A DNA stretch of 64,000 bases from Nemertoderma westbladi (taxonomy: Eukaryota > Xenacoelomorpha > Nemertodermatida > Nemertodermatidae), in contig JAUCBJ010008580.1 of assembly GCA_032718475.1 (NCBI GenBank), forward strand, positions 1 to 64,000, in the 5' to 3' direction. Every line of letters starts with the position of its first letter. Positions within the stretch are counted from its first letter, which is position 1. This document shows positions 53,761 through 63,339 of this stretch, piece by piece. Under the pieces are notes generated by a model. That model made no database searches. It saw only the letters and a list, made by a program, of their open reading frames with translations, and was not told the origin of the DNA. The translations under genes and the position numbers were made by a program.

Positions 53761-56700
53761 ATGAGTGACACACCCCATTCGACGAGATACCCACCTACCG
53801 ACTATGACTCGTGCGACCCGGACAGATCGACAGTAGACGAACCTAGAAGGAGAACCCGAGATTCCACCGATGTCACACCGCTTGCGTCGCCGGTACCCCA
53901 AACGGAAATACCGGAAGCCGCAACGCGTGGCGACGGCAGAATCGAAGATTTCCTTACCGTCCCGCAGACTAGATCGCGGGAACCGGACATGGTAAGTTCG
54001 ACTGGGAGCCAGGAGAACGTTATTAGAAGTATAGGAGGACACATGGCCCAGATTACTCGGAACCTCGGAGAAGGTTTTCGCGTTTTACGCGAGTTAACCG
54101 CCCCGATGTCGAGATACGAGTTCTACACCTTACAGGTAAGGATAGAAAGTAGGGTACATGCCTCCGTAGATAAACTTAAAGGTTTGCACGAACTTGCAGA
54201 GTTGCGTGGCGACAACTTTACTCAGGTAAAGATAGTGGATAAATTGGTAAGTGCGAGAGAAAGCATTATCCAGTTTAAGTCGGTAATAAGCTTGGCTCAA
54301 CAGGAGCAGTTCGACCAACTGCTAGGTGAGTCAGTTTCGGACGCGTTGTTACAACCCGAAGAGGAAGAAGAACTCTACTGCCTGGACGGAAGGTTGGAAA
54401 CGCTGACCAATTTTCTTCGTAGATGCGGCGTACCGATCGACGAACCGGAAGTCGAACCGCGAGGGACGACGGAAGTTCTCACTACGGAAGGCTCGCGAGC
54501 CTACCAACATCCACCACTGGATAGATCGTTCGTTAGCGTACGGAGCGACGTTGGCAACGTTGGCGACGTTAGTAGAACAGCGTCTGGAATTACTCGACAA
54601 CAACAGGAGGTTGCACGCCGACAACAAGTCGCCGAGGAAGAAGCGCGACACCAGATGGCACAGATCGCCATCGAAGGAGAGAAACAACGTAGAGAAGACG
54701 AGGCAAAAATTGCACAACTCAAGGCGCAAGCTGAATTCGAAGCATCAGAAATGCGCAGATTGGAGGAAGACTTAGCGCGAGAAGCGGCCGCGGCGGCAGC
54801 AGCGGACGAGTTAGCACGGAAGAAAGCAGCATCAGACGCTCGTGCCAAGTTGGAGGCGCGGCAAATAAACGCTCGATTAGCTATACAGGAAGCGGAATTA
54901 GCGGCACAACAACAGGACGCAGATCGACGCGAAAGGGAGATGCAACTACAGTTCGAATTGAATCGTAGATCGCGCGAGACAGCGAACGCGCAAGCGGACC
55001 TCGAACTCGACGCGAGAGATAGATCTATGAGATCGCGGACTGGACACGACTTGTCTGCCCTGGATCGTATGGAAGCTCGATATCGCGGAATACAGAAGCG
55101 GATCGAGGAAGGAAGCGTGGGAGCGATAGATCGAGGAGAGGAGTTCGTCGAGGATTACTGTAAACGTTTTCCCCAAGTTATTCCTATGCTCAAACCCACG
55201 ACTCCGATAAAACCGGTCTTCGTTACGAAACCTAAGGAAATAACGCCAGTGCGTTCGACGCAAGGCAACAGGTTTGTTGTGACGGAAATACCGCAACCTA
55301 GGGCGACTTCATCGCCAATTTTAGCAGGTAACGTTACTAGTCCACCTACAGTAAGTCGTAGTCTACTTGTAGGAAGAGAGGAACCTGCGTTTATGACCAT
55401 TAAACAGGTGAGTAAACCATTACAAGTTAAACCTGTGACGTGCTGTGCAAATCCAGTTATTTACAGACCGACTACGAAACCCGACTATTTCACTCGACCG
55501 TTGACACAATGTTCGACGCAACCTACGACTTCGTGGAAGGCTTGCGAGCCTACCGAACTACGAAGGAGGATGGATGTGGGTAGTACTCACGGGATCGGAC
55601 AACGTATAGCGAGACCTACGACTTCGTGGAAGGCTTGCGAGCCTACCGAACGACGGAGAGCCGTAGATTCCGGACCACAACGGACGAGACCCAGGATAAT
55701 ACGCCGGACACGAACCCGCCAGCCACCTTATCCGGACGACAGCGATTCATCTAGTGACTCGGAGTCGACGGAACGGGAAATATTCCGTACTGGAGCGGCG
55801 GAAGATTGTAAACGGGAGGAACGATCGACGAATCCATACATCGACAATCCTCCACGAGAAACACCCCAACAGAAACCCACGTTGAAACCAGCGGAAACGA
55901 TCAGCGCTAAACAGTTCACCGAGATGACGGACAGAATAGCTCAACTCGAAGAACGACTCGAAGCGCAACCGTCGGATCGATCACGGACCAGCGTGGAATT
56001 GGAACAACCTAGACAACATCGACCACCGAGGAGAGAACAGGAGACTAGACGGACTCCGACACATCGAGAGGAAGATCCCGTTAATAATTCCTACCGACGA
56101 ACAACGCGCGGAAGGGAGCGACTGGACGACGCCACCGAACAAGGACGCGGACAGTTGGATTTAGTTAGCGAGATTGCGAAATTCGCGGCTAGACACGGAT
56201 TACCGGCACAGCAACCGCCGAAGTTCTCTGGCAACGCGAAACACTGGCGCACACTGGTAGACTACGTAGAGTCCCAGATCGCTAAGTGTGCTTTCACCTC
56301 GACGGAGAAGTTTAACTACTTGCTCCAAGTCCTGTCTGGTGAGCCGAAACGATTAGCGGAAACCTTTATAGGTGTTCCCGATGCCTTCGAGTTGGCGTAC
56401 GACCGTTTGTATTCGATTTACGGCGGTAATGTCGCCATGGCTAAATCCATCATAGAAGACCTCTGCAGAGGAGGCAACATTTCGAGACCGATCGATCTTT
56501 TACGACTCGCGGACGAAATAAAGAACGCTATAGGGACTTTACGGTCCATTGGGCAACTCGAGTACGCTAACGCACCGACGGTTCTCATTCGAATAATCGG
56601 TCGACTTCATCATCGACTACGACGAGAATGGCGACGCATCGAGTACCAGCGCGAAGAGGCCGGAGGGTTATTAAAACTCACCGATGTCTATCAACTTATT

Positions 56701-59700
56701 TCACGGGAGGCCGTGATCGAGACTCGATCGAACTATACCGATCACCATATCGCGGCGGAAGGGATAACTGTTTCTGCGCCGAATCGGACTAAACCATTTC
56801 CGACGAACGCGAAAGCCGTTACTTACGCCACCCCTACTGAGACTTCTAAAGTTCTGACGCCTATCGGCACCACGCAGCCACGACAACAGTTGCCGGCGGA
56901 CTTTGTGGGATGCTCATACTGCGAGCGGAACGGCAGAAACCATAGCGGACATAAACTACGTGCATGTCGCGCTTTTAAAGAGTTAGGGATCGAGGAGAGG
57001 AGACTCCAAATCCGATCTCTAGATTCCTGTTGGAGATGTATGAAGCCAGGACACGTCCGGAAGGATTGCCCGAGCGATGATACATGTTCTTTGTGTGGAC
57101 GTAACCATGACGCGTTGCTTCACACAACCAGTCATACTCCGACCCGACGCTTTCGACGAGAGCATCCAGATAAAGCGGCTAGATGCGACGCGCTTTATAA
57201 GGAGCGTGCGCCGCGCGAGATCCGTACCTTTTATACCGACTGTATGGATCAGTCAGGATCATCGGAAGAGGACGAGGAGGAAGACGACACTTTCTACGTG
57301 CATGCAGGTGAGGAACAACCATCGATAACGCTCCTCACACAGAACCAATTGAAAGGGTTTAGCGTGATTCCTATAAAGATTACCGGGACCCGAGGGAGCA
57401 AGCGTATATACGCCATCTTAGACTCTGCGTCATCGCATAGCTATGTCGACGAACAAGTAGCCGACGTAGTTACGGACTTGAGTCAAGGTAAGACTGCTCA
57501 GTATACTGTAAGCAGCATGCATGGTAAGAGAGCGATTCCTGTGACAAGAGTAAAACTAACTTTAGACACTCTTCTTTCCAAAGCGGAACACAGCAAGGAG
57601 GAGCGCTCATTACTTCCGGTAAGAAATTTGACCTTTGCAGCTACGAAGGACTTTAGTAACTTGCTCGGCCCTGTGCCAGAGCAATCTCCGGAAGATCGTA
57701 AGTATTTCCGACACCTTGGAATACCGGAATGTCCTGTCAATTATCGTTCCATTGCGATGTTAATTGGGACAGACCAGTTTAACTTACATCAGGTATGGGA
57801 GACACGCCCATCTGTTATTACAGCGGGCAACCCCTACGCATGTAGAACTCCCATAGGTTGGTATACTAGAGCACCAATACGTTCACTAGAGGTAAGTGAC
57901 CAGGAGGACGACGTTTTGAGTACGTGTAGTTTATTGACTAACACGATAGATAATTCTCCCTCACACTCCTGTGGTCCAATTGTACGGACGGCACTACGAC
58001 AGACTTGCGTCACTAACGCAGACGCCACCGATACTGACGTAACCGATCTGGACACGACCATACGGACCTCTGACTTACAACTACTTGCAGTAGACCAGGT
58101 TGTATTGACTACTGAAGACCTGAGGGTTGTTGCTGTGGATGACTCGATGAACGAGGATTTTGGAAGGCTTGCGAGCCTACCGAAAAATCCGAAGGTCATT
58201 GACCCCACCCACCAGGCTTCGACACCGGTCGTTGATCTTGGAAGGCTTGCGAGCCTACCGATAGATCAAGAAGTTGTCAAACCGCCGCACGACAATTCGA
58301 CGCCGACTAGTGACACCGGAAGGCTTGCGAGCCTACCAGACACATTGACACTAGCCACCGCAGCGGACGAAGACGTGGACGAGGACCATGGCGCAGTGCA
58401 AGCAGCGCTTGACCGACTGCTGACTGAACGGACCATACAATGGTTGGAACAGGACTCAGCAGAACCCGGTAGTTACGAGACCGCTATGTCAGAACAGGAA
58501 AAACGGTCATTAAATATTATGAGAGATACCATTCGCCAGACCGCGAATGGCCACTATGAGGTTGGTATGTTGTGGTGCAATGGACAACCTAAGCTCGTTA
58601 ACAATTACCCGCTTGCTTTGAGGCGACTCAAATCAATAAGGCAGCGATTGTTGCGAGACGAGACGGCCCATATGCAATACAATGCACAACTTCAGACGTA
58701 TCTCCAAAAGGGATACGCCATTAGGATGTTAAATCCTGAGGTAACTACAGACCAGACATATTACCTGCCACATCATTTTGTTCGACACCCGGACAAACCT
58801 GGCAAGGTGCGTGTAGTCAACGACTGCGCTGCACTTTACCAAGGGATGTCTATGAATAGCGAACTGATGGACGGGCCGAATATGAACAATTACCTCATGG
58901 GAGTCCTAATGCGTTTTAGACAACGCAAAGTGGCTTTCACCTGTGACGTAGAGGCCATGTTTCACCAGGTTAAGGCTTTGGAGCGGGACAGGGACAGTTT
59001 GAGGTTTCTTTGGTATCCGGACGGAAACTTACAACTTCCGCCAGAAACTTACCAAATGCAGGTAAGAGTATTTGGAGCCAGGGACAGCCCCAACTGCACC
59101 ATGTACGCATTGAAGCAGACAGCATTAGACAGACGAGACCAATTTGACCCAGAAGTAGTTCGGACCATGGAACGAGACTTCTACGTGGATGACGGCCTCA
59201 AGAGTTGTGACACCTTGGAGCGCGCTACAACCGTAGCACACCAACTCCAGGATTGTCTCGCTGAGGGCGGATTTCACCTGACGAAGTTCGCTTCCAACGA
59301 ACCCGAACTGGTGAACTCATTTGACCCGATGGACCGTAGCGGAGGTGACTTGGACTTAGACCTAGAACCTCTGCCGACGACCAAAGTACTAGGACTTAGT
59401 TGGGACCCTAACACCGACAATTTTAGGGTACGTGTAAGGTCCAACGACCAGACTAGACCTCTCACTAAGAGGACTTGCTTATCGACCATGAGTCGATTGT
59501 ATGACCCATTGTGTTTCATTAGTCCAGTGATCCTACATGCCAGGATCATACTCCGCAGCATTTGGCAAGCCGGACTGGAATGGGACGATCCCATCCCAGA
59601 AAAGTTAGCTGAGCGATGGAGGGACTGGGAAGCCCAACTGACGTTCCTACAAGACTATACCATACCAAGGGTATACTTTCCTTTGCAAACCACCTTTCCT

Positions 59701-62601
59701 GCCGATTTAGAGCTTCACAGCTTTAGTGACGCTAGCAAGGATGGATTGGGGGTTACTTTATACCTTAGACGACAAGTGACATCGGACAGCTACGATGTAT
59801 CTCTCGTTACTTCAAGGGCTAGAACAATGCCATTGAAGTATATGACTGTACCTCGTGGGGAGCTGCAAGCCGGGACGATATCCACCGATATTGTCAGTCT
59901 AGTTCAACGCGAGCTGGAGGCTAACTTGAAGGTCACATATTGGACGGATGCGACGTTGGTACTTTGGTACATAAACAACGAAACATTTGAGTTCAAGACT
60001 TTCGTAGCCAACAGACGGGCTGAAATACTAGACCGGTCGCTCAAACAAGATTGGCGTCACTGTCCAGGGAAGCTGAACCCAGCTGACATCGCGTCACGGG
60101 GAATGCAACCACTTGACTTTTGTAAACCGGACAATAAATCCTTTTGGTTTAGAGGACCCGATTTCCTACAGCGACCATCAGACGAATGGCCACCGTTATT
60201 CGACGCGACAACCAACACCATACCAGAGGGTGCCGAGATAAAACTCGACAAGGTTGTCAAGTCTAAAGCGAAAGCCAACGCCAAGGTCAAGAGGAAAAAG
60301 GGACGGACGAAATCTGATGACCTGGACGCCAGACCTGACATTACGCCAGACGTCTCGCCAGACACTCGACCAGACGCTTGTACGAATCCTTCGCCGGATG
60401 TTCCGCGGGAGATTTCACCAGACGTTTCGCCGGATTGTTCACCAGATTACTCGCCAGACTATTCACCAGAAGAGACACCAGATTGTTCTCCGGATTGTTC
60501 GCCAGATTGTTTGATGGAACTCTCGACAGAATGTCTACCGGACATCTCACCAGATTGTTCACCAGACATCTCGACCGACTGTCCACCAGACTTTGAATCA
60601 GACTTTCTGACAGAAGTTGCGCTAGACAGACTTTGGGACCGACGACCGGACATTTCGCCGGATGTTCCGCGCTATGTCTCACCAGACGTCTCACCAGACT
60701 GTTCACCAGACGCTTCACCAGACTGTCTACTAGATACTCCATTAGAAGACCCATTGGAGCGGACTTTTAGAGACGTACTAAATTTGACTTCTTTGGACGA
60801 CAAAGGAGTAGCCACAGGGATTACACTCCGCTCGAAGAAGGTACTTGACTTACCTACAGGTAAAGTGGTGACTAAGGTTAGGAAGCTTACAGGCTCACAG
60901 GAACACACTGACACTGTAGAGTTGAAACCATTACTGCCAGTCGACATATTAGGTGCGGACGGCAAAGGTAAGACCGTAGAGATTGACGTACTTGGGGACT
61001 CAGACAAACCTACCGGAAGGCCCGTGGGCCTACCAAGTCCAGACAAGTATCCACACTACGACTACACCTTACCCGATGACGTCACTAACACTTACGTAGA
61101 CAGGATAGTGAACCTAACTAGATCATGGACTGACGCGTGCCGCAAGTTAGCATGGCTCAAACGATTGAGACAATATGCCAGAGGCAAACGCGACTTTCCT
61201 AGAAGACTTACCTTAAAGGAAATTGAACACTGTGAAGTTGATATCATTCGACATTATCAATTGCGATATTTCGCACGAGAGTTCACAGCGATCAAACAAG
61301 GTAAACAGATTAAGTCTTCACCGATTTTGAGTTGGAGTCCGATTATTTACCGGGGCTTACTTTGTCACAAGTCCAGACTCCAAAACATCGACTTTGCACT
61401 TGACTTTAGGTATCCTATCATCATACCGCAACACCATGAGTTACAGCGCGCTATGATACTGGACGCACATGTACAACTCAAACACGTAGGTAGACACCAC
61501 TGTCTATCACACTTACGCTCGAGGTTTGTACTGATTAGACCTAGTAAGGCACTGAGTTCAGTAACACGGAACTGTATTATTTGTAAGAAGGTGCACGCGA
61601 GGATAGGACACCAAGAAATGAGTGAACTACCATTAGCTAGATTACAGGCATTTAGACCCCCTTTCACTGAGACAGGGATAGACTGTTTTGGACCCATAAT
61701 CGCGAAACGCGGAAGGGTACAGGTAAAACGTTGGGGATTGATCTTCACTTGCATGGCCAGCAGAGCTGTCCATATAGAGCGAGTGACAGACTTGTCCACC
61801 AATGCCTTTATCCTAGCCTTACGGCGATTTATCGCTAGACGTGGATTGGTCAAATCCATATACTGCGACCAAGGGACAAACTTTGTGGGTGCACGGAACG
61901 AGATAACCAGAGCTTTGAGAAAATTGGACCAAAACCAGATTTCCGAGGAACTACGTCCTCACCGTATTGTTTGGTTTTTCAATACTCCAGACAGTCCGTG
62001 GAGAGGCGGCGTTTGGGAAAGGCTGATTGGCTCAATAAAGACAGCTATGGCTAAAGTCGTACCGACGCAACACATCTTGACAGACGACCAACTGACGACG
62101 TTACTAATAGAAATCGAAGCAATCTTAAATACCAGACCGATCGCTTTGATCCCACACAATAACGACGTACAGTTTGCCTTGACACCAGCGCACCTGCTTA
62201 TGCAGGCGCCGACGACACTGTTGCCCATTTCGGTACCCGTTGATAGTGACGGATACGGCAACAAGGCTTGGAAAATCACTCAATTACTTGCAAATAAATT
62301 CTGGGAAATATGGCAGAAATATTATTTGCCCTCTATTTCGACCAGAACCTCTTGGTATATAAATACCCGGTGTTTAAAACGTGGTGACCATGTTTTATTG
62401 GCTGAAGCCAATCTGAGAAGACGGTTTTGGCTGACTGGAGTCATTTTGACCACGCACCCTACATCTGGTGTAGTGAGGACAGTTACTGTACGGACTATCG
62501 ACGGACGTACCGTAGATAGGCCTGTACAACGTCTCGTACTCCTCGAGGAGACTAGAAACGAGACGGGAGACTACAAATCTCCACCCAATATTAGTAAATA
62601 G
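53761..62601 (+). CDS. BEL-3 gag-pol polyprotein, 2,946 codons, uninterrupted
   Basis: A single frame encodes the whole BEL/Pao polyprotein; the start is the first ATG (MSDTPHSTRYPPTDYDSCD). Approximate residues: 280-430 coiled coil (QQQEVARRQQVAEEEARHQM); 805-985 gag core (KFSGNAKHWRTLVDYVESQ); 1050-1120 Cys/His modules (CWRCMKPGHVRKDC, CSLCGRNHDALLH); 1218 protease (AILDSASSHSYVD); 1640-1870 RT with YVDD at 1808-1811; 1980-2110 RNase H (SFSDASKDGLG, NPADIASRG); 2185-2335 an SPDC-type repeat; 2560-2620 integrase zinc domain; 2640-2760 rve core (TGIDCFGP, YCDQGTNF, VWERL); then a C-terminal RRRFWLTGV region. Complete catalytic motifs and no stops suggest a recently active element. Eight hairpin copies lie in or near it. 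Confidence 0.95.
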   Translation: MSDTPHSTRYPPTDYDSCDPDRSTVDEPRRRTRDSTDVTPLASPVPQTEIPEAATRGDGRIEDFLTVPQTRSREPDMVSSTGSQENVIRSIGGHMAQITRNLGEGFRVLRELTAPMSRYEFYTLQVRIESRVHASVDKLKGLHELAELRGDNFTQVKIVDKLVSARESIIQFKSVISLAQQEQFDQLLGESVSDALLQPEEEEELYCLDGRLETLTNFLRRCGVPIDEPEVEPRGTTEVLTTEGSRAYQHPPLDRSFVSVRSDVGNVGDVSRTASGITRQQQEVARRQQVAEEEARHQMAQIAIEGEKQRREDEAKIAQLKAQAEFEASEMRRLEEDLAREAAAAAAADELARKKAASDARAKLEARQINARLAIQEAELAAQQQDADRREREMQLQFELNRRSRETANAQADLELDARDRSMRSRTGHDLSALDRMEARYRGIQKRIEEGSVGAIDRGEEFVEDYCKRFPQVIPMLKPTTPIKPVFVTKPKEITPVRSTQGNRFVVTEIPQPRATSSPILAGNVTSPPTVSRSLLVGREEPAFMTIKQVSKPLQVKPVTCCANPVIYRPTTKPDYFTRPLTQCSTQPTTSWKACEPTELRRRMDVGSTHGIGQRIARPTTSWKACEPTERRRAVDSGPQRTRPRIIRRTRTRQPPYPDDSDSSSDSESTEREIFRTGAAEDCKREERSTNPYIDNPPRETPQQKPTLKPAETISAKQFTEMTDRIAQLEERLEAQPSDRSRTSVELEQPRQHRPPRREQETRRTPTHREEDPVNNSYRRTTRGRERLDDATEQGRGQLDLVSEIAKFAARHGLPAQQPPKFSGNAKHWRTLVDYVESQIAKCAFTSTEKFNYLLQVLSGEPKRLAETFIGVPDAFELAYDRLYSIYGGNVAMAKSIIEDLCRGGNISRPIDLLRLADEIKNAIGTLRSIGQLEYANAPTVLIRIIGRLHHRLRREWRRIEYQREEAGGLLKLTDVYQLISREAVIETRSNYTDHHIAAEGITVSAPNRTKPFPTNAKAVTYATPTETSKVLTPIGTTQPRQQLPADFVGCSYCERNGRNHSGHKLRACRAFKELGIEERRLQIRSLDSCWRCMKPGHVRKDCPSDDTCSLCGRNHDALLHTTSHTPTRRFRREHPDKAARCDALYKERAPREIRTFYTDCMDQSGSSEEDEEEDDTFYVHAGEEQPSITLLTQNQLKGFSVIPIKITGTRGSKRIYAILDSASSHSYVDEQVADVVTDLSQGKTAQYTVSSMHGKRAIPVTRVKLTLDTLLSKAEHSKEERSLLPVRNLTFAATKDFSNLLGPVPEQSPEDRKYFRHLGIPECPVNYRSIAMLIGTDQFNLHQVWETRPSVITAGNPYACRTPIGWYTRAPIRSLEVSDQEDDVLSTCSLLTNTIDNSPSHSCGPIVRTALRQTCVTNADATDTDVTDLDTTIRTSDLQLLAVDQVVLTTEDLRVVAVDDSMNEDFGRLASLPKNPKVIDPTHQASTPVVDLGRLASLPIDQEVVKPPHDNSTPTSDTGRLASLPDTLTLATAADEDVDEDHGAVQAALDRLLTERTIQWLEQDSAEPGSYETAMSEQEKRSLNIMRDTIRQTANGHYEVGMLWCNGQPKLVNNYPLALRRLKSIRQRLLRDETAHMQYNAQLQTYLQKGYAIRMLNPEVTTDQTYYLPHHFVRHPDKPGKVRVVNDCAALYQGMSMNSELMDGPNMNNYLMGVLMRFRQRKVAFTCDVEAMFHQVKALERDRDSLRFLWYPDGNLQLPPETYQMQVRVFGARDSPNCTMYALKQTALDRRDQFDPEVVRTMERDFYVDDGLKSCDTLERATTVAHQLQDCLAEGGFHLTKFASNEPELVNSFDPMDRSGGDLDLDLEPLPTTKVLGLSWDPNTDNFRVRVRSNDQTRPLTKRTCLSTMSRLYDPLCFISPVILHARIILRSIWQAGLEWDDPIPEKLAERWRDWEAQLTFLQDYTIPRVYFPLQTTFPADLELHSFSDASKDGLGVTLYLRRQVTSDSYDVSLVTSRARTMPLKYMTVPRGELQAGTISTDIVSLVQRELEANLKVTYWTDATLVLWYINNETFEFKTFVANRRAEILDRSLKQDWRHCPGKLNPADIASRGMQPLDFCKPDNKSFWFRGPDFLQRPSDEWPPLFDATTNTIPEGAEIKLDKVVKSKAKANAKVKRKKGRTKSDDLDARPDITPDVSPDTRPDACTNPSPDVPREISPDVSPDCSPDYSPDYSPEETPDCSPDCSPDCLMELSTECLPDISPDCSPDISTDCPPDFESDFLTEVALDRLWDRRPDISPDVPRYVSPDVSPDCSPDASPDCLLDTPLEDPLERTFRDVLNLTSLDDKGVATGITLRSKKVLDLPTGKVVTKVRKLTGSQEHTDTVELKPLLPVDILGADGKGKTVEIDVLGDSDKPTGRPVGLPSPDKYPHYDYTLPDDVTNTYVDRIVNLTRSWTDACRKLAWLKRLRQYARGKRDFPRRLTLKEIEHCEVDIIRHYQLRYFAREFTAIKQGKQIKSSPILSWSPIIYRGLLCHKSRLQNIDFALDFRYPIIIPQHHELQRAMILDAHVQLKHVGRHHCLSHLRSRFVLIRPSKALSSVTRNCIICKKVHARIGHQEMSELPLARLQAFRPPFTETGIDCFGPIIAKRGRVQVKRWGLIFTCMASRAVHIERVTDLSTNAFILALRRFIARRGLVKSIYCDQGTNFVGARNEITRALRKLDQNQISEELRPHRIVWFFNTPDSPWRGGVWERLIGSIKTAMAKVVPTQHILTDDQLTTLLIEIEAILNTRPIALIPHNNDVQFALTPAHLLMQAPTTLLPISVPVDSDGYGNKAWKITQLLANKFWEIWQKYYLPSISTRTSWYINTRCLKRGDHVLLAEANLRRRFWLTGVILTTHPTSGVVRTVTVRTIDGRTVDRPVQRLVLLEETRNETGDYKSPPNISK
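54486..54505 (+). repeat. BEL-3 hairpin copy 1 (loop variant)
   Basis: Differs from the consensus by one base, giving loop CGCG. It is read in the third frame (EGSRAYQ). Confidence 0.85.
55535..55554 (+). repeat. BEL-3 hairpin copy 2
   Basis: Exact GGAAGGCTTGCGAGCCTACC. It is read as WKACEPTE and forms part of a 93-bp local duplication with copy 3. Confidence 0.95.
55628..55647 (+). repeat. BEL-3 hairpin copy 3
   Basis: Exact consensus, again read as WKACEPTE. The shared flank (acgacttcgt) shows it arose with copy 2 by local duplication. Confidence 0.95.
58162..58181 (+). repeat. BEL-3 hairpin copy 4
   Basis: Exact consensus, read as GRLASLP, a different frame from copies 2 and 3. Confidence 0.95.
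58240..58259 (+). repeat. BEL-3 hairpin copy 5
   Basis: Exact consensus, read as GRLASLP, 78 bp after copy 4. The flanks are loosely similar. Confidence 0.95.
58318..58337 (+). repeat. BEL-3 hairpin copy 6
   Basis: Exact consensus, read as GRLASLP, again at 78-bp spacing. Confidence 0.95.
60310..60770 (+). repeat. Minisatellite encoding SPD(C/V/Y) repeats in pol
   Basis: A 12-nt-based array (tcaccagactgt and variants) encodes some 25-30 SPDx-type tetrapeptides between RNase H and integrase of BEL-3. The length stays in frame. BEL-1 lacks it. Confidence 0.9.
61015..61034 (+). repeat. BEL-3 hairpin copy 7 (compensated stem)
   Basis: GGAAGGCCCGTGGGCCTACC: the T-A pair at the top of the stem is replaced by C-G on both sides, so pairing is kept. 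It is read as GRPVGLP. Confidence 0.9.
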
Positions 62602-63339
62602 ATGTGGGACCTTGGTTGGCCGCCACATAGACCTACTGTATTTTAGTTATTTGTATTTGTATTACTGTACGTGCATTTGTAATCCTCTTCACTGTAGATA
62701 GAGACAGCGGTGGAATTCCATTGTCTTTATACGTGAACATGGAGGGTAGTACCCTTATGTATCACATAGGAGCGGGATTGTGTGTACAGTAGGAATGGAA
62801 TTCCACTTGGAACCCACAAGTGAGACATTTTCAAAAATTATTAGACAAATCCATTTATTTGGATTTAAATTTAAGAAAAACGATTCTCCAGTGAAAGCAA
62901 ATTCTAGAATACAGCTAGAAAAAAAAAAAAATTAAAATTGGGGAGGACAAGAGCGGATGGAAGGCTTGCGAGCCTACCGATAAATTTTTTTTGGAAAAGA
63001 AAATCGGTCTTGTTCTACGTAGTCGTGTCTACTATTATTTTGACCAATTAATTCTCGACTGCACTATTTTTCTTGGAAAACGTAGTTTGGGAAATTAAAA
63101 GGTGAGTATTTTAGACTCGCGGCTAGTTTACCCGGAATTCGTTTTTTATCGGCACAATTTTGGATTAGGAGCCAGTGCGAAATTACGCGAACCCGAAATC
63201 ATTAGGCAAAATGGGTTGGGGTTTAGAGCAGAGTTGAGCCAAAAGCCGACAAACTCTGAAGTCACCTCACATCTAACCTCTATTTTGTGCTTCATCTAGT
63301 AGAAACGTAACGATATGTAACCACATATATTCGTATACA
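62602..63339 (+). other. BEL-3 spacer between pol and ORF3 with putative intron
   Basis: Non-coding. It has two tggaattcca palindromes (62,710 and 62,795), an A run (62,919-62,931) and the last hairpin copy. A strong donor AAG|GTGAGT lies at 63,101-63,107, and a pyrimidine-rich tattttgtgcttcatctag acceptor ends at 63,299, just before the ORF3 start. They would make an intron of about 198 nt. The use of these sites is inference. Confidence 0.5.
62959..62978 (+). repeat. BEL-3 hairpin copy 8 (non-coding)
   Basis: Exact consensus GGAAGGCTTGCGAGCCTACC outside any frame, 358 nt after the pol stop. Because it is not translated, protein-level selection cannot explain its identity. Confidence 0.95.

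Noticed and set aside
60341-60754. Minus-strand frames across the SPD repeat
   Set aside because: They are antisense readings of a repetitive stretch inside the intact BEL-3 gag-pol frame.
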